This document shows positions 8,690-18,561 of a stretch of DNA of 64,000 nt, in pieces. The notes under the pieces were generated by a model, which ran no database searches, had not been told where the DNA came from, and worked only from the letters and a program-made list of their open reading frames with translations. The stretch comes from Methylomicrobium agile. Lineage in GTDB: Bacteria; Pseudomonadota; Gammaproteobacteria; Methylococcales; Methylomonadaceae. The stretch spans positions 2,497,001 to 2,561,000 of the forward strand of contig NZ_JPOJ01000001.1 of assembly GCF_000733855.1 (NCBI RefSeq), written 5' to 3'. Both the position numbers and the translations under genes were made by a program. How positions within the stretch are numbered: the stretch's first letter is position 1; each line of letters begins with the position of its first letter.

Positions 8690-10380
8690 CCAAGCCTCTT
8701 GCGACGCCCAGAATTCTAGTGTCAAGACGATCATCGACAACCTGCGTTCGGTGGGCATCGCCACGGTGATTTCTTCGGGAAACGCATCCTACACGGACAG
8801 CATGGGCGCGCCGGGTTGTATCTCCACGGCTGTCAGCGTGGGCAGCACCAACAAGAACGACCAAGTATCCCAATTTTCCAACTCAGCCGGGTTCCTCAAC
8901 CTGCTCGCACCCGGCGAAAATATCCGGTCTTCCATACTCGGCGACGGGTTTGCGAATTTCAACGGGACTTCCATGGCGGCTCCCCATGTGGCCGGCGCCT
9001 GGGCCTTGTTGAAACAGAAGACCCCCGGTCTTTCCGTCGCCGCTGCCCTGAATGCGCTGGCTTCCACCGGCCAGCCGGTCATGGATTATCGTAATGGAAT
9101 CACCAAACCCCGCATCGACGTGGCGGGAGCCCTGGGGGTGGGCGGCGCTCCGAGCTTGGGTACTCCCACCGCATTGCCGTCCACCAACCTGACGGCCTCT
9201 GCTTTCACGGCTAACTGGACGCCGGTGAATGGCGCCGACGGCTATCGTTTGGACGTATCCCCGAATAGCGGCTTCACCAGCTACGTCGCCGGGTATCAGA
9301 ACCTGGATGTAGGCAACGCCACCAGCCGCGCCGTCGGCGGCCTGAGCGCGAGCGCGGCCTACTACTACCGGGTGCGCGCCTACGGGGCCGCCGGAACCAG
9401 TGGAAACTCGAACACGGTCTCCGCGACTACCGCAGCCGCTGCCGGTCCTCAACCTTTGAGCAACGGCCAGGTGGTCGGCGGACTCTCCGGAACCGCCGGC
9501 TCGGAAAGCCATTTTTTCATCGATGTGCCCAGCGGCGCGAGCACCTTGCGGGTGCGGATGTCAGGCGGCACCGGGGACGCGGACCTCTACCTTCGGCGCA
9601 ACGACCCGCCCGCCACCAGCGCCTACGACTGCCGCCCCTACCTGCCCCCCGGCCCCGATGAAGAATGCCTGGTCGCCAGCCCCCGGGCCGGCCGTTACTA
9701 CATCATGCTGCAGGGCTACACGGCCTATTCCGGTGTCACCCTGACCGCCAGCTATGTCGCCGAAACCTCCATCGCCGTGCCCCCCGCGCCGACGGCTAAT
9801 GTCGCCGGCAATCTCTCCGCCAACGGCTTTACCGCCAATTGGAGCGCGGCTGCCACAGCCGACGGCTACCGCTTGGATGTGGCCAGGGATAGCGGCTTTT
9901 GGACGTGGGAACCAATACCAGCCGCTCGGTGAGCGGGCTGACGGCGGGCACGACCTATTATTACCGGGTGCGGGCCTACAACGCCAACGGCAACAGCGGA
10001 AATTCCAACATCGTCACTGTGACGACCTCCTCATCCACCGCGCAGGGCTTGGCAAACGGCCAGGTGGTGACCGGTCTGTCGGGGGCCGCCGGTTCTGAGC
10101 GGCGCTATTACATCGATGTTCCGGCCGGGGCGACACGGCTGACCGTCACTCTTTCGGGAGGAGCGGGAGACGCGGATCTGTACTTGCGCTTTGACAGTCC
10201 ACCGGCCAGGAGCGCCTACGGTTGCGGTTCCGAGAAGGCAGACAGCAACGAGGAATGCCTGGTGAGCAACCCTTCGGAGGGCCGCCATTACATCCTGGTG
10301 TATGGTTACAGGGATTATTCGGGCATCTCCATCAAGGCCGAGTACCTGGAATCGACGCCGGGTGCCCCCGAACCGTTGAA

Positions 10381-11340
10381 CAACGGCGAGTTGCGGAGCA
10401 ATCTCAATGGAACGGCGGGTTCCGAACGGCATTTCTATATTGATGTGCCAGCCGGGGCGACCGGTTTGAAGATTGAGATGGCGGGCGGCACGGGCGACGC
10501 GGACCTGTACGTTCGCTTTAGCTCCGCGCCCACCCTGGCCGAGTTCGATTGCCGTCCATACGTGCTCGGCAACGATGAGGAGTGCGAGGGGACTAATCCT
10601 CCGACGGGCCGCTATTACATCATGGTGCGCGGCGACAGTGCCTACGCCGGCGTCTCTCTCAAGGCCGAATACCGGGGCGTCGTACTACCGCCGGGTCCCG
10701 AGCCCTTGAGCAACGGCGAGCTGCGGAGCAATCTCGACGGAACGGCGGGTTCCGAACGGCATTTCTATATCGATGTGCCGGCCGGGGCGACCGGTTTGAA
10801 GATTGAGATGGCGGGCGGCACGGGCGACGCGGACTTGTACTTTCGCCTCGGCTCCGCTCCCACCTTGACCGAGTTCGACTGCCGTCCATTCAAATTCGGC
10901 AACAACGAGGTGTGCGAGGGGACCAATCCTGCGGCGGGCCGCTACTATATCATGGTGCGCGGCGACAGTGCCTACGCCGGCGTCTCTCTCAAGGCCGAAT
11001 ACCGGGGCGTCGCACCACCGCCGGGTTCCGAGCCCTTGAACAACGGCGAGCTGCGGGGTAATCTCGACGGAGCGGCGGGTTCCGAACGGCATTTCTATAT
11101 CGATGTGCCGGCCGGGGCGACCGGTTTGAAGATTGAGATGGCGGACGGCACGGGCGACGCGGATTTGTACGTTCGCTTCGGCTCCGCGCCCACCCTGACC
11201 GAGTTCGATTGCCGTCCATACGTGCTCGGCAACGACGAAGAGTGCGAGGGGACTAATCCTGCGGCGGGCCGCTACTACATCCTGGTGCACGGTTACGAGA
11301 GCTATTCCGGACTCGCACTGTGGGCCGAGCACACGAGCAC
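10381..11340 (+). repeat. Three near-identical 330-bp PPC-domain repeats in the protease pseudogene
   Basis: The block starting CAACGGCGAG recurs at 10381, 10711 and 11041, exactly 330 bp (110 codons) apart. Long stretches are identical, including the part coding for GSERHFYIDVPAGATGLKIE. Each unit is one bacterial pre-peptidase C-terminal domain. Earlier PPC units at about 9445 and 10040 are much more diverged. The near identity points to recent duplication or gene conversion, and such a block is also easily mis-assembled. Confidence 0.92.
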
Positions 11341-12538
11341 TCCGCCAGTCACAACCTATCCCCTCACTGTCGGAAAGACCGGCAACGGCATCGGCACGGT
11401 GACCAGTACCCCGGCAGGGATCGCCTGCGGGACCGACTGCGAGGAAAATTATAGCGCCGGTTCCACCGTGATCCTGATGGCCGATCCGGCCGCCGGTAGC
11501 ACCTTCGCCGGCTGGGGTGGCGCCTGTTCGGGGACCTCTACCTGCAGCTTGACGATGACCGCTGCCAAGGCTGTGGTTGCCACCTTCAATCTGGCGCCGG
11601 CCACGCAGGCAGACTTGGTAGTCAGCCAAAGCGACAACCCCGACCCGGCGACGGTCGACAGCGACCTGGTCTACACGGTGACCATAAATAATCTCGGCAC
11701 CTCGATCGCGACCGGTTTGGTGCTGACCGATACCGTGCCAACCGGCGTGGCGGGCGTGCGCTGCACGAATTGCGGCACCTGTACATTCAGCAATTCGGTG
11801 TTGAACTGCCCGCTGCAAGATTTGGCCGCCGGCGCAAGCCATACTTGGCGCTTGACCGTGACGCCAAAGTCGGCGGGTTCGCTGACCAACCAAGTCAACA
11901 TCGCCAGCGCGACGCCGGACCCGAACATGGCGAACAACGCGGCGAGCGAAATGACTACGGTCAATCCAAAGCGTGTGCCCGGCAGCGTGGATCATGACTT
12001 TGCCGTGACCGAAATCAAGGCGCCGGCAAAAATCAAACTGAAACCGTTCGCAGCCGTCGCGAAGACGGTCAAGGTGACGTTGCAAAACCGCAGTCGCCAC
12101 ATCGAAACAATCACCGGTGCGGCAATGCTAGCGGAATTGGTCGATCTGCACGTGGATTCGCTGGGCGAGTGTCTATCTCCTCAGGTCGAATTGATCACGG
12201 CCCCGCTGCTGAAGCGCCTGCCGATACGCTTGCGGCCGAAACAGAAATTGACGGTCGGGTATAAAGTTACCTTCGATTGTACGAACGATCCCATCGCTAC
12301 CACGAAAAAGAATCCGGGCCATGACGATTACCGCTATTCGGCGCGGGTCGATCACCACGCGATCGACGGTAACCCGGATGCGCACCCCGACGACGATGTC
12401 TGTCCGCGCAGCGTGGCCGCGCCTTACTTCGACAATTTTCCCAACGATTCGATTAAAGAGAAAGGATGCGGCCGCAAGCTTGGCAAAGGGTTGTTGGGCG
12501 GTGAGATTATCACGGACTTGCGCGTCCCGATTAGATAA

Positions 12539-13031
12539 CCGGATTCAAAGCGCTGCGGGTTTTAGAACCTGTCCCTAGCCTGGTAGTCGGGCCCGCTTTA
12601 TCGTTACCCGACGTTTAGGTGGTGATCACGCTCCGTTATTGCGGCAATCTGAAATCGCTGCACACGGTACCGCGGGGCTTACAGAGCAAATCCCCCCTTT
12701 TTTCCAAAGGGGGGATGTCGCTAGCATATCGCTCTCTTTTCAAAAAGGGACGTCGTTTGGGCTATTGTTGAAGCGACTCCTGCCCTCGCCCCTTCGACAA
12801 TGCCGATTCCCGCCTTTGAAAAAGGAATGCCGCTTTCCCTTTTTGAAAAAAAGGGGGCCGGGGGGATTTTATATAGGCTGGCTCTTAATCCGTATTTGAA
12901 CAAACGCCCTACAAGCACTCCAGTCGCCAAACGCCCCATGCATCGCCTTGCCGGACTACTTTGAAGCAGGTTTCCCGTTCGGGCCGGTCTTTATCCTTGC
13001 CGGACGTTTTTCCCTTAATAATTGTCCAATT
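12539..13031. repeat. Intergenic region with MITE-like palindromic element
   Basis: No gene was seen in these 493 bases. At 12584-12617 a GTCGGG...CCCGAC inverted repeat ends in GTTTAGG; a related one lies at 26711-26744. From about 12688 to 12870 the two ends are mutual inverted repeats: AAATCCCCCC followed by a T-rich run on the left, and on the right the complement of AAATCCCCCCGGCCCCC. Within the left end, TCCCCCC and GGGGGGA pair over an 11-base loop (12691-12715). This looks like a small non-autonomous repeat of about 180 bp. Confidence 0.6.
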
Positions 13032-13886
13032 TCAAACTGAATCCCTGCCCGCCGGTTGTCCGGTTCGCCGGACCGTATGGTCTTCGATCACGATCAGCTG
13101 CTGTTTATAAAGCGCGCCGATCGCCTGTTTGAAGGCTTTTTTGCTGGTGCCGAAGGCCGCGTAAATCGCTTCCGGCGGGCTTTTGTCGCCAAGTTCCAGG
13201 ACGCCGCCGTGTTTGTCCAGTTCTGCCAGGATCCGGTCGGCCAAGGGATCGATCTTGCCGTAGCCGGGTTCGTTCAGAGTCAGGTCGAGCTTGTGGTCGT
13301 CGCGGACTTTTTTGATGTAGCCGGTCAGCTTCTGGCCCTTGCGGAGCGGGCGGAAGAGCTCGTTTTGATACAGCATGCCCCAGTGGGTGTTGTCCACGAT
13401 CGCTTTGACGCCCAGTTCGGTAGGGTCCGCGATCAGCAGGGCGACTTGCTGGCCGGCTTTGAACTCCGGTCCTTCATCCGATAGAAAACGGTCGAGTTTG
13501 GTCGTTGCGGCAATCCGCCCTTTGACGTCTTCGTACAGTTTGACCAGATAAGACCGGCCGGGCTTCATTTCGGCGATCTGTTCGCTGAACGGCACCAGGA
13601 GGTCCTTCGGGATGCCCCAGTCCAGAAACGCGCCGTAATAATTGACCGCGGCGACTTTCAGCCAGGCGATGTCGCCGACTTCGGCCAAAGGTTTTTGCAG
13701 GGTCGCCGCCAGATGGCCTTCGCCGTCGATATACACGAAAGCGGGAACGCTGTCGCCGACCTGACAGGCCTTGGACGGCTTTTTGTCCGCCAGCAGCACC
13801 ATCGGCGAGCCGGGCAGGCCGAGGTAAATGTTCGGGCCTTGAATTTTGACGACCTTGAGTGAGTTGGTTTTGCCGATGTTGATCAT
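13032..13886 (-). CDS. CvfB-like S1 domain RNA-binding protein
   Basis: The 284-residue product resembles the CvfB/YitL family: three consecutive S1-like beta-barrels followed by a winged helix. Typical pieces are INIGKTNSLKV at the start, YYGAFLDWGIPKDLLVPFSE at about residues 84-103 and GLQ-like KGQKLTGYIKKVRDDHKLDL at about 201. The last part (SPPEAIYAAFGTSKKAFKQAIGALYK) forms the winged helix. These proteins bind RNA and influence gene expression in Staphylococcus and Bacillus; the role here is unproven. The start at 13886 is chosen by family fit, since the open frame extends to 14024 with unrelated sequence. No good ribosome site is visible. Confidence 0.85.
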   Translation of the reverse strand: MINIGKTNSLKVVKIQGPNIYLGLPGSPMVLLADKKPSKACQVGDSVPAFVYIDGEGHLAATLQKPLAEVGDIAWLKVAAVNYYGAFLDWGIPKDLLVPFSEQIAEMKPGRSYLVKLYEDVKGRIAATTKLDRFLSDEGPEFKAGQQVALLIADPTELGVKAIVDNTHWGMLYQNELFRPLRKGQKLTGYIKKVRDDHKLDLTLNEPGYGKIDPLADRILAELDKHGGVLELGDKSPPEAIYAAFGTSKKAFKQAIGALYKQQLIVIEDHTVRRTGQPAGRDSV

Positions 13887-13989
13887 GGAATGGGAGATAG
13901 TTGAATGGAGCGTTCGATCGAATCCGCAGCTTCTTTTGGCTTGAATTGGCAGGATCAAGTGTTTGATGCGCGCAGGAGTAAATTGCAAT

Positions 13990-14337
13990 TCAGCAGCATA
14001 CCAGATGGCCTTCCAATGGCTCATTAAGAAAAATAAAAAACACTAAAATAATCATTGCCAGCAGTGATCCCAGCAAGACCGAAAAATATAATTTTGCATT
14101 ATTTGTGAGCTTCCATGCCGCGATGGCGCCAAGCAGCGGGATTGCCGGGGCGACCCATATGAAGGCTTGCGAGGTCATTACCCGAATACTCCAGGGAAGA
14201 GTCATTTCCCATTCCGCGAGCACGGGGAGTTCGGAATGGAGAGTATTCAAATATCCGTTTAAAGAGTAAAGATACAGACTTCCCGATACGGTCAGGCCGT
14301 AAAGCGTCAATCGGGAAATCCGTATCGGCAATTTCAT
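13990..14337 (-). CDS. Small membrane protein of unknown function
   Basis: 115 residues with about three hydrophobic helices: LTLYGLTVSGSLYLYSL near the start, AFIWVAPAIPLLGAIAAW in the middle and YFSVLLGSLLAMIILVFFIF near the end. I do not recognise a family. It begins only eight bases after the rapA stop on the same strand, so it is probably co-transcribed with rapA. The frame ends shortly before the CvfB-like gene. It may be an inner membrane protein; nothing indicates a substrate or partner. Confidence 0.65.
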   Translation of the reverse strand: MKLPIRISRLTLYGLTVSGSLYLYSLNGYLNTLHSELPVLAEWEMTLPWSIRVMTSQAFIWVAPAIPLLGAIAAWKLTNNAKLYFSVLLGSLLAMIILVFFIFLNEPLEGHLVCC

Positions 14338-14345
14338 TGTTTCGC

Positions 14346-17165
14346 CTAATGAGTGATCAGAAACCTTACTGCGTCCAGTTTCAGCTCGGCCGATTCGATA
14401 TTGTCGTGCGCGAGCAGGGTCATTTCCTTCAGGTGTTCGATCTCCTCGGGCTTGATCGACGGATTGACTTTTTGCAGACGCATCATCCGTTTGATCTCTT
14501 CGGCCAGCGAGCCGAGCATTTCTTGGGCCGCATGCTGAACGAGCGCGTGTTTGTCGCTTTGGGCGCGTTGTTCGGCAACGCCGAGCATTTGCGTCAGATG
14601 ATGGCGCTGGTTGTTGATGAACGCGACGATTTTACCCTTGTCGAAGGTGATGCCGGCATCGATCAGGTCGTCATAATCGACGGTATCGGTCAGGTCCTGC
14701 TTGTTCTGGCCGATCAGCACGCGGATCGGCGTGGGCGGCAGGAAGCGGCCGATCTGCAGTTCGGGCGGCGCGCTGCATTCGGCCACGAACAGGCATTCGA
14801 GCAGGAATTGCCCTGCCTTCAGGTCCGGATGCCTGACCACGTTGATCGAGGCATTGCCGGTTTCGCTGGAAATGACCAGGTCCATTGCACCCAGCACCAT
14901 CGGGTGCTCCATCGTCAAAAACTGGAAATCTTCGCGGGCCAGCGCAATCGACCGGTTGATCGTGGCCGTCATGCCGTCTTCCGACAGGCTCGGAAAGTGC
15001 GAGATGCGCAGATGGTCGCCCGGTTTGACGATGAAGCAATCGGGCGAATGGAATTCGGTATCCACGCCGTAGCTGTCGAACACGTCTTCCATGTATTGCC
15101 AGAGATGGCTTTCCCGTTCGTAGCGCTGCAGCGCGTCGATGTATTTGTCGGCGATGTCTTTGCGGCAGGAGTTCAGTTCGAGTAATTGATCGCGGCCCTG
15201 ATGCAGTTCGGCCTCGATCGCGGCGCTGCGCTCGCGGGTTTTGGCGATGAAGCCGTCGAGTAAATCGAAGTCGCGCGCGGCCAGCAGGGCATCCAGCTCT
15301 GCCGCGAGTTCGTCCGCGACGTGCTGGGCGGCCGAGTTGTTATGGCGGAACGCGTTCAAGCCTTCGTCGTACCAGCGGAACAGCAGTTCCTGTTCGCTGC
15401 CGCGCAGGTACGGCACATGGATGCCGATGATGTGTTTCTGGCCGATCCGGTCGAGGCGGCCGATCCGTTGCTGCAGCAAATCGGGGTTGACGGGCAGGTC
15501 CCACAGGATCAATTGGTGCACGAACTGGAAATTGCGGCCTTCGCTGCCGATTTCGGAGCAGATCAACAGGCGGGCCGAGCTTTCCTGGTCGGCGAAATAG
15601 GCGGCTGCACGGTCGCGTTCGATGATCGTCATCCCTTCGTGAAAGACCGCGGCGGCGATGCCGGTCCGGTTCCTCAGCGTTTGTTCCAGGTCGATCGCGG
15701 TTTGCGCTTTTTTGCAGATCAACAGCGCCTTGTCGCCGCCGAAGCGTTTGATGGTATCGACCAGCCAGCCAAAGCGCGGGTCCTGTTCGGGATCGTCCCG
15801 GTTTTCCCGGCCTTCCAGCACGTAGCCGTAGCGTTCGCGGTCGGGGAAACCCTGCACCGTATGCCGGGAGTTGCGGAACAGGATGCGGCCGGTGCCGTGG
15901 TGGTCGAGCAGTACGTTGATCAATTGCGCGCGCGCATGCGCGGATTTTTCCGGATTGTTCAGGTTTTTCAACAGGCCTTCGACATTGTCGTCCTTGACCA
16001 GCGCCCGCAGGGCCGCGGCGGCTTCATCGGTCAATGTCTCTTCGGCCAGCAGCGCGCGCGCCGCATTGGCGACCGGCTCGAAGTGCTTCTCGTCTTCCAG
16101 GTAACGGCTGTAGCTGTAGAAGCGGTCCGGATCGAGCAGCCGCAGGCGGGCGAAGTGGCTCTCCTTGCCCAGTTGCTCGGGCGTTGCGGTCAGCAGAATC
16201 AGGCTCGGCGTTTGCAGGCCGAGCTGTTCGACGAACAGGTATTCGGGGCTCGGATTGGCTTCGCTCCATTCCAGATGGTGCGCCTCGTCGACGATCGCCA
16301 TGTCCCAGCCCGCTTCCAGCGCCTGCTTCCGCCGGTTCGGATAGCGGCTGAAAAACGACTGGCTGCACAGCACCAGTTGTTCGTTCACGAACACGTTTTC
16401 GTTTTCAAGAGGTTCCTCGTCGAACTCTTCGTCGGCGAGCTCGTTTTCCAGGTTGACGTTGCGGCAGCGCTCCTCGTCGACGATGCTGAAGCGCAGATTG
16501 AAGCGGCGCAGCATTTCGACCAGCCATTGGTGCAGCAGCGTCTCGGGTACGATGATCAAAATACGGACGGAGAGCCCGTTGATCAGCCTATGGTGCAGGA
16601 TCATCCCGGCTTCGATCGTCTTGCCGAGGCCGACTTCGTCCGCGAGCATGATCCGCGGCGCGAGCCGGTTCGCGCATTCGTGGGCGATATAGATTTGGTG
16701 TGCGATCAGGCTGGTGCGTCCGCCCATCAGGCCCTTGACCGGCGACTGATGGTGTTCGCGCAGCCGCCGCCAGGTATCGTAGCGCAGCGAAAACCAGGAC
16801 GGCGGATCGAACTGGCCGGTGAACAGGCGGTCCTGGGGGTTGTTGAATTGAATGTGGTGGTTCAGTTCCATTTCTTCCATGCGGACTTCCTTGCCTGCCT
16901 TGTTTCTGCCGATATAGGTAATGACGCCGTTATTTTCGGATACGGACTGCACGGTGATTTTGGAGCCGTCGATGGCTTCGATCGTCTCTCCGGGTGAAAA
17001 TTTGACGCGGGTCAGCGGGGCGTTATCGCGCGCATAGATTCTTTTCTCGCCGGTTGCCAGGAACAACACCGTGACCCGGTTGTAGGCCGCTTCGAGAATC
17101 AGCCCGAGTCCCAATTCCGATTCGGTATTGCTGATCCAACGTTGTCCCGGAATGAAGTTTTCCAT
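14346..17165 (-). CDS. rapA: RNA polymerase-associated protein RapA (SWI2/SNF2 ATPase)
   Basis: At 939 residues it is near the 968 of the E. coli protein. The N-terminal tandem Tudor-like region is residues 1-105 (starts ENFIPGQRWISNTESELGLG). The two helicase lobes follow, with Walker A LADEVGLGKTIEAG at 174-187, the Walker B box DEAHH at 293-297, motif III LLTATPEQLG around 324-333 and motif VI QQRIGRLDRIGQ at 565-576. The rest is the RapA-specific C-terminal region. It binds core RNA polymerase and uses ATP to recycle stalled enzyme after termination. It is divergent from the glycine-zipper gene at 17408 and appears to lead the small membrane protein gene. Confidence 0.97.
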   Translation of the reverse strand: MENFIPGQRWISNTESELGLGLILEAAYNRVTVLFLATGEKRIYARDNAPLTRVKFSPGETIEAIDGSKITVQSVSENNGVITYIGRNKAGKEVRMEEMELNHHIQFNNPQDRLFTGQFDPPSWFSLRYDTWRRLREHHQSPVKGLMGGRTSLIAHQIYIAHECANRLAPRIMLADEVGLGKTIEAGMILHHRLINGLSVRILIIVPETLLHQWLVEMLRRFNLRFSIVDEERCRNVNLENELADEEFDEEPLENENVFVNEQLVLCSQSFFSRYPNRRKQALEAGWDMAIVDEAHHLEWSEANPSPEYLFVEQLGLQTPSLILLTATPEQLGKESHFARLRLLDPDRFYSYSRYLEDEKHFEPVANAARALLAEETLTDEAAAALRALVKDDNVEGLLKNLNNPEKSAHARAQLINVLLDHHGTGRILFRNSRHTVQGFPDRERYGYVLEGRENRDDPEQDPRFGWLVDTIKRFGGDKALLICKKAQTAIDLEQTLRNRTGIAAAVFHEGMTIIERDRAAAYFADQESSARLLICSEIGSEGRNFQFVHQLILWDLPVNPDLLQQRIGRLDRIGQKHIIGIHVPYLRGSEQELLFRWYDEGLNAFRHNNSAAQHVADELAAELDALLAARDFDLLDGFIAKTRERSAAIEAELHQGRDQLLELNSCRKDIADKYIDALQRYERESHLWQYMEDVFDSYGVDTEFHSPDCFIVKPGDHLRISHFPSLSEDGMTATINRSIALAREDFQFLTMEHPMVLGAMDLVISSETGNASINVVRHPDLKAGQFLLECLFVAECSAPPELQIGRFLPPTPIRVLIGQNKQDLTDTVDYDDLIDAGITFDKGKIVAFINNQRHHLTQMLGVAEQRAQSDKHALVQHAAQEMLGSLAEEIKRMMRLQKVNPSIKPEEIEHLKEMTLLAHDNIESAELKLDAVRFLITH

Positions 17166-17407
17166 TGATCGATTCGCTCGTCTTAAGATGTGAAGAAAGG
17201 CAGCTATTATAAGCGCTGTCGGGAAAAATATAGGGGGGAAATCATCCTGGAAGGCGGATCAAGTAGCCGGAGATATTCCGCTGCGCAATCGGGCCGCCAA
17301 TATCCGCATGTTAAGCCTCCGTTCAGATCATGCGGCTTATAATGGATAACATCATCATTTTAAACTTTGATAACGACTGATCTTTTAACTGACATTCCGA
17401 AACGGCT

Positions 17408-17773
17408 ATGAAAAAAATACTGACCTTAATCCCGACCTTTGCGGTGGCCCTGAGCTTTGCAGGCGCTGCCGAAGCTTCCGGCGGCCATCACGGCAAGGCC
17501 AAAGGGCATTACAAGCATAGGCATGGGCACCGGGACGAGGTGGTGCATTATTATGTGCCGGTAGCGCCGCCCGCGCCTGCACATTACTATCCGGCACCCG
17601 TTCCGGCGCCGCAGTCTTATCGGCAGCCCGAGCCGGACCTCCGCTCCACGGCTGGATTGGCGGGCAGTGTGGTCGGCAGCGCGCTGGGCTATCAGGTCGG
17701 CAACGGCCATCCGCTGGCGGCCGGCGTCGGCGCGGCGGCCGGTTCCCTGATCGGTAACGAAATCGGCAGATAA
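17408..17773 (+). CDS. Glycine-zipper 2TM envelope protein (paralog 1)
   Basis: 121 residues. A signal peptide ends near GAAEASG (about residue 22). Next is a His- and Lys-rich segment (HHGKAKGHYKHRHGHRD), then a Pro/Tyr-rich linker (PAPAHYYPAPVPAPQSY). The C-terminal glycine zipper runs from about residue 82 (GLAGSVVGSALGYQVG, then GVGAAAGSLIGNEIGR). Such domains insert in membranes and occur in outer membrane lipoproteins and stress proteins, but there is no lipobox Cys here. The His-rich part could bind metal; that is inference. A paralog of the same design follows at 17947, each apparently with its own upstream region. Confidence 0.85.
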   Translation: MKKILTLIPTFAVALSFAGAAEASGGHHGKAKGHYKHRHGHRDEVVHYYVPVAPPAPAHYYPAPVPAPQSYRQPEPDLRSTAGLAGSVVGSALGYQVGNGHPLAAGVGAAAGSLIGNEIGR

Positions 17774-17946
17774 GCCGGTGGACGAAGCGGATTCATTGAA
17801 TCGCTCCGCTTTTTCGTCTTGTTCCTTGACCTTGTCAAATTATTTTTTTCGTTAAGGAAGCATTCAGTTAAATCATGGATAATGCAACCAACGAAAATTT
17901 TAACCGTTATTTTTTAAATAGTTGATACATCATGGAGAACGATTTT

Positions 17947-18363
17947 ATGAAAAAGTCATTGTTATTCATTTCCCTGGCTGTGTCGGCCATGATGTTGCCG
18001 GGTGCAGCATTCGCGGATCGGTGGGGCCATCATCACGGACATGGTTACGGCTGGGGACATCGCCCCCATTATCATGGCCATTACTATCCTGCCCCGGTCG
18101 TGAATCATTATTATCCGCAGCCGGTGGTAAGCTACATGGCCCCTCCGCCGGCCGTGGTTTATCCTGTGCCGGCAGCTGTCCCTGTTCCTGTCCCTGCTCC
18201 GGTGCCTTACTATTCCGGCGGCGGCCGTCCTTCCACAAACGGCTTGGCGGGCGGTGTGATCGGCGGCGTGATGGGTTACCAGTTGGGTAGGGGCGACCCG
18301 CTGGCGGCCGGTATCGGTGCCGCGGCCGGTTCATTTTTGGGTAACGGAATCGGCGGCTACTAA
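17947..18363 (+). CDS. Glycine-zipper 2TM envelope protein (paralog 2)
   Basis: 138 residues from the ATG at 17947, chosen because a GGAG site sits nine bases upstream; an ATG at 17932 overlaps that site. Same plan as the preceding gene: signal peptide ending AAFADR, His/Gly/Tyr-rich segment (WGHHHGHGYGWGHRPHYHGH), a Pro/Val/Tyr linker, and the zipper GLAGGVIGGVMGYQLG with GIGAAAGSFLGNGIGGY. The two probably arose by duplication. The product is expected in the envelope. A strong hairpin with a T-tract follows at 18422. Confidence 0.85.
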   Translation: MKKSLLFISLAVSAMMLPGAAFADRWGHHHGHGYGWGHRPHYHGHYYPAPVVNHYYPQPVVSYMAPPPAVVYPVPAAVPVPVPAPVPYYSGGGRPSTNGLAGGVIGGVMGYQLGRGDPLAAGIGAAAGSFLGNGIGGY

Positions 18364-18421
18364 CTCACTTACGCTTGACTCGTCTACAACGGGTCCTTTT
18401 TTCAAGTTTCTCAAGCAGTCA

Positions 18422-18464
18422 TCAAGACCTTTTGCCGGCCCGGCCGGCAGGTCTTGAGTTTTTC
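18422..18464 (+). terminator. Rho-independent terminator after the second glycine-zipper gene
   Basis: TCAAGACC and GGTCTTGA pair at the outside, with GCCGGCC/GGCCGGC inside, giving a long GC-rich stem at 18422-18457. GTTTTTCC follows on the plus strand. It lies about 60 bases after the stop at 18363. Confidence 0.8.
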
Positions 18465-18561
18465 CTTCCGCATTCCGGTCCGCGGGCCGCATAGTCAAAC
18501 GGGTGAATTGCATTACACTTAAACCGTGTCGTTTATTTTTTAACCGGTTTAAAGTGGTGCC

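Larger units (their letters stand above)
6526..12538 (+). pseudogene. Large secreted subtilisin-like (S8) protease, disrupted by IS and frameshift
   Basis: Starts at a GTG (6526) with signal peptide SYLLLLLLACFPSAWA. An I9-like propeptide comes next, then the S8 domain with Asp185 (AVLDTGVD) and His242 (DHGTHVAGI). The IS at 7503-8685 splits the domain; removing it and one TTAA copy restores the frame (MSLGGGQYL then NQASCDAQ) and brings in the Ser motif GTSMAAPH at about 8967. After it come FN3 (about 9160-9430), PPC, a second FN3 with a deletion and frame change near 9898, then four more PPC domains to 11340. An InlB-like repeat domain (11356-11592), a DUF11 domain (about 11611-11970) and a unique C-terminus ending at 12538 complete it. 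The intact ancestor would be a cell-surface or secreted protease of roughly 1,600 residues. Both lesions prevent a full product. Confidence 0.9.

Noticed and set aside
15321-16997. 558-codon open frame on the plus strand inside rapA
   Set aside because: Antisense to a gene with complete ATPase motifs; the product is low-complexity and lacks any domain.
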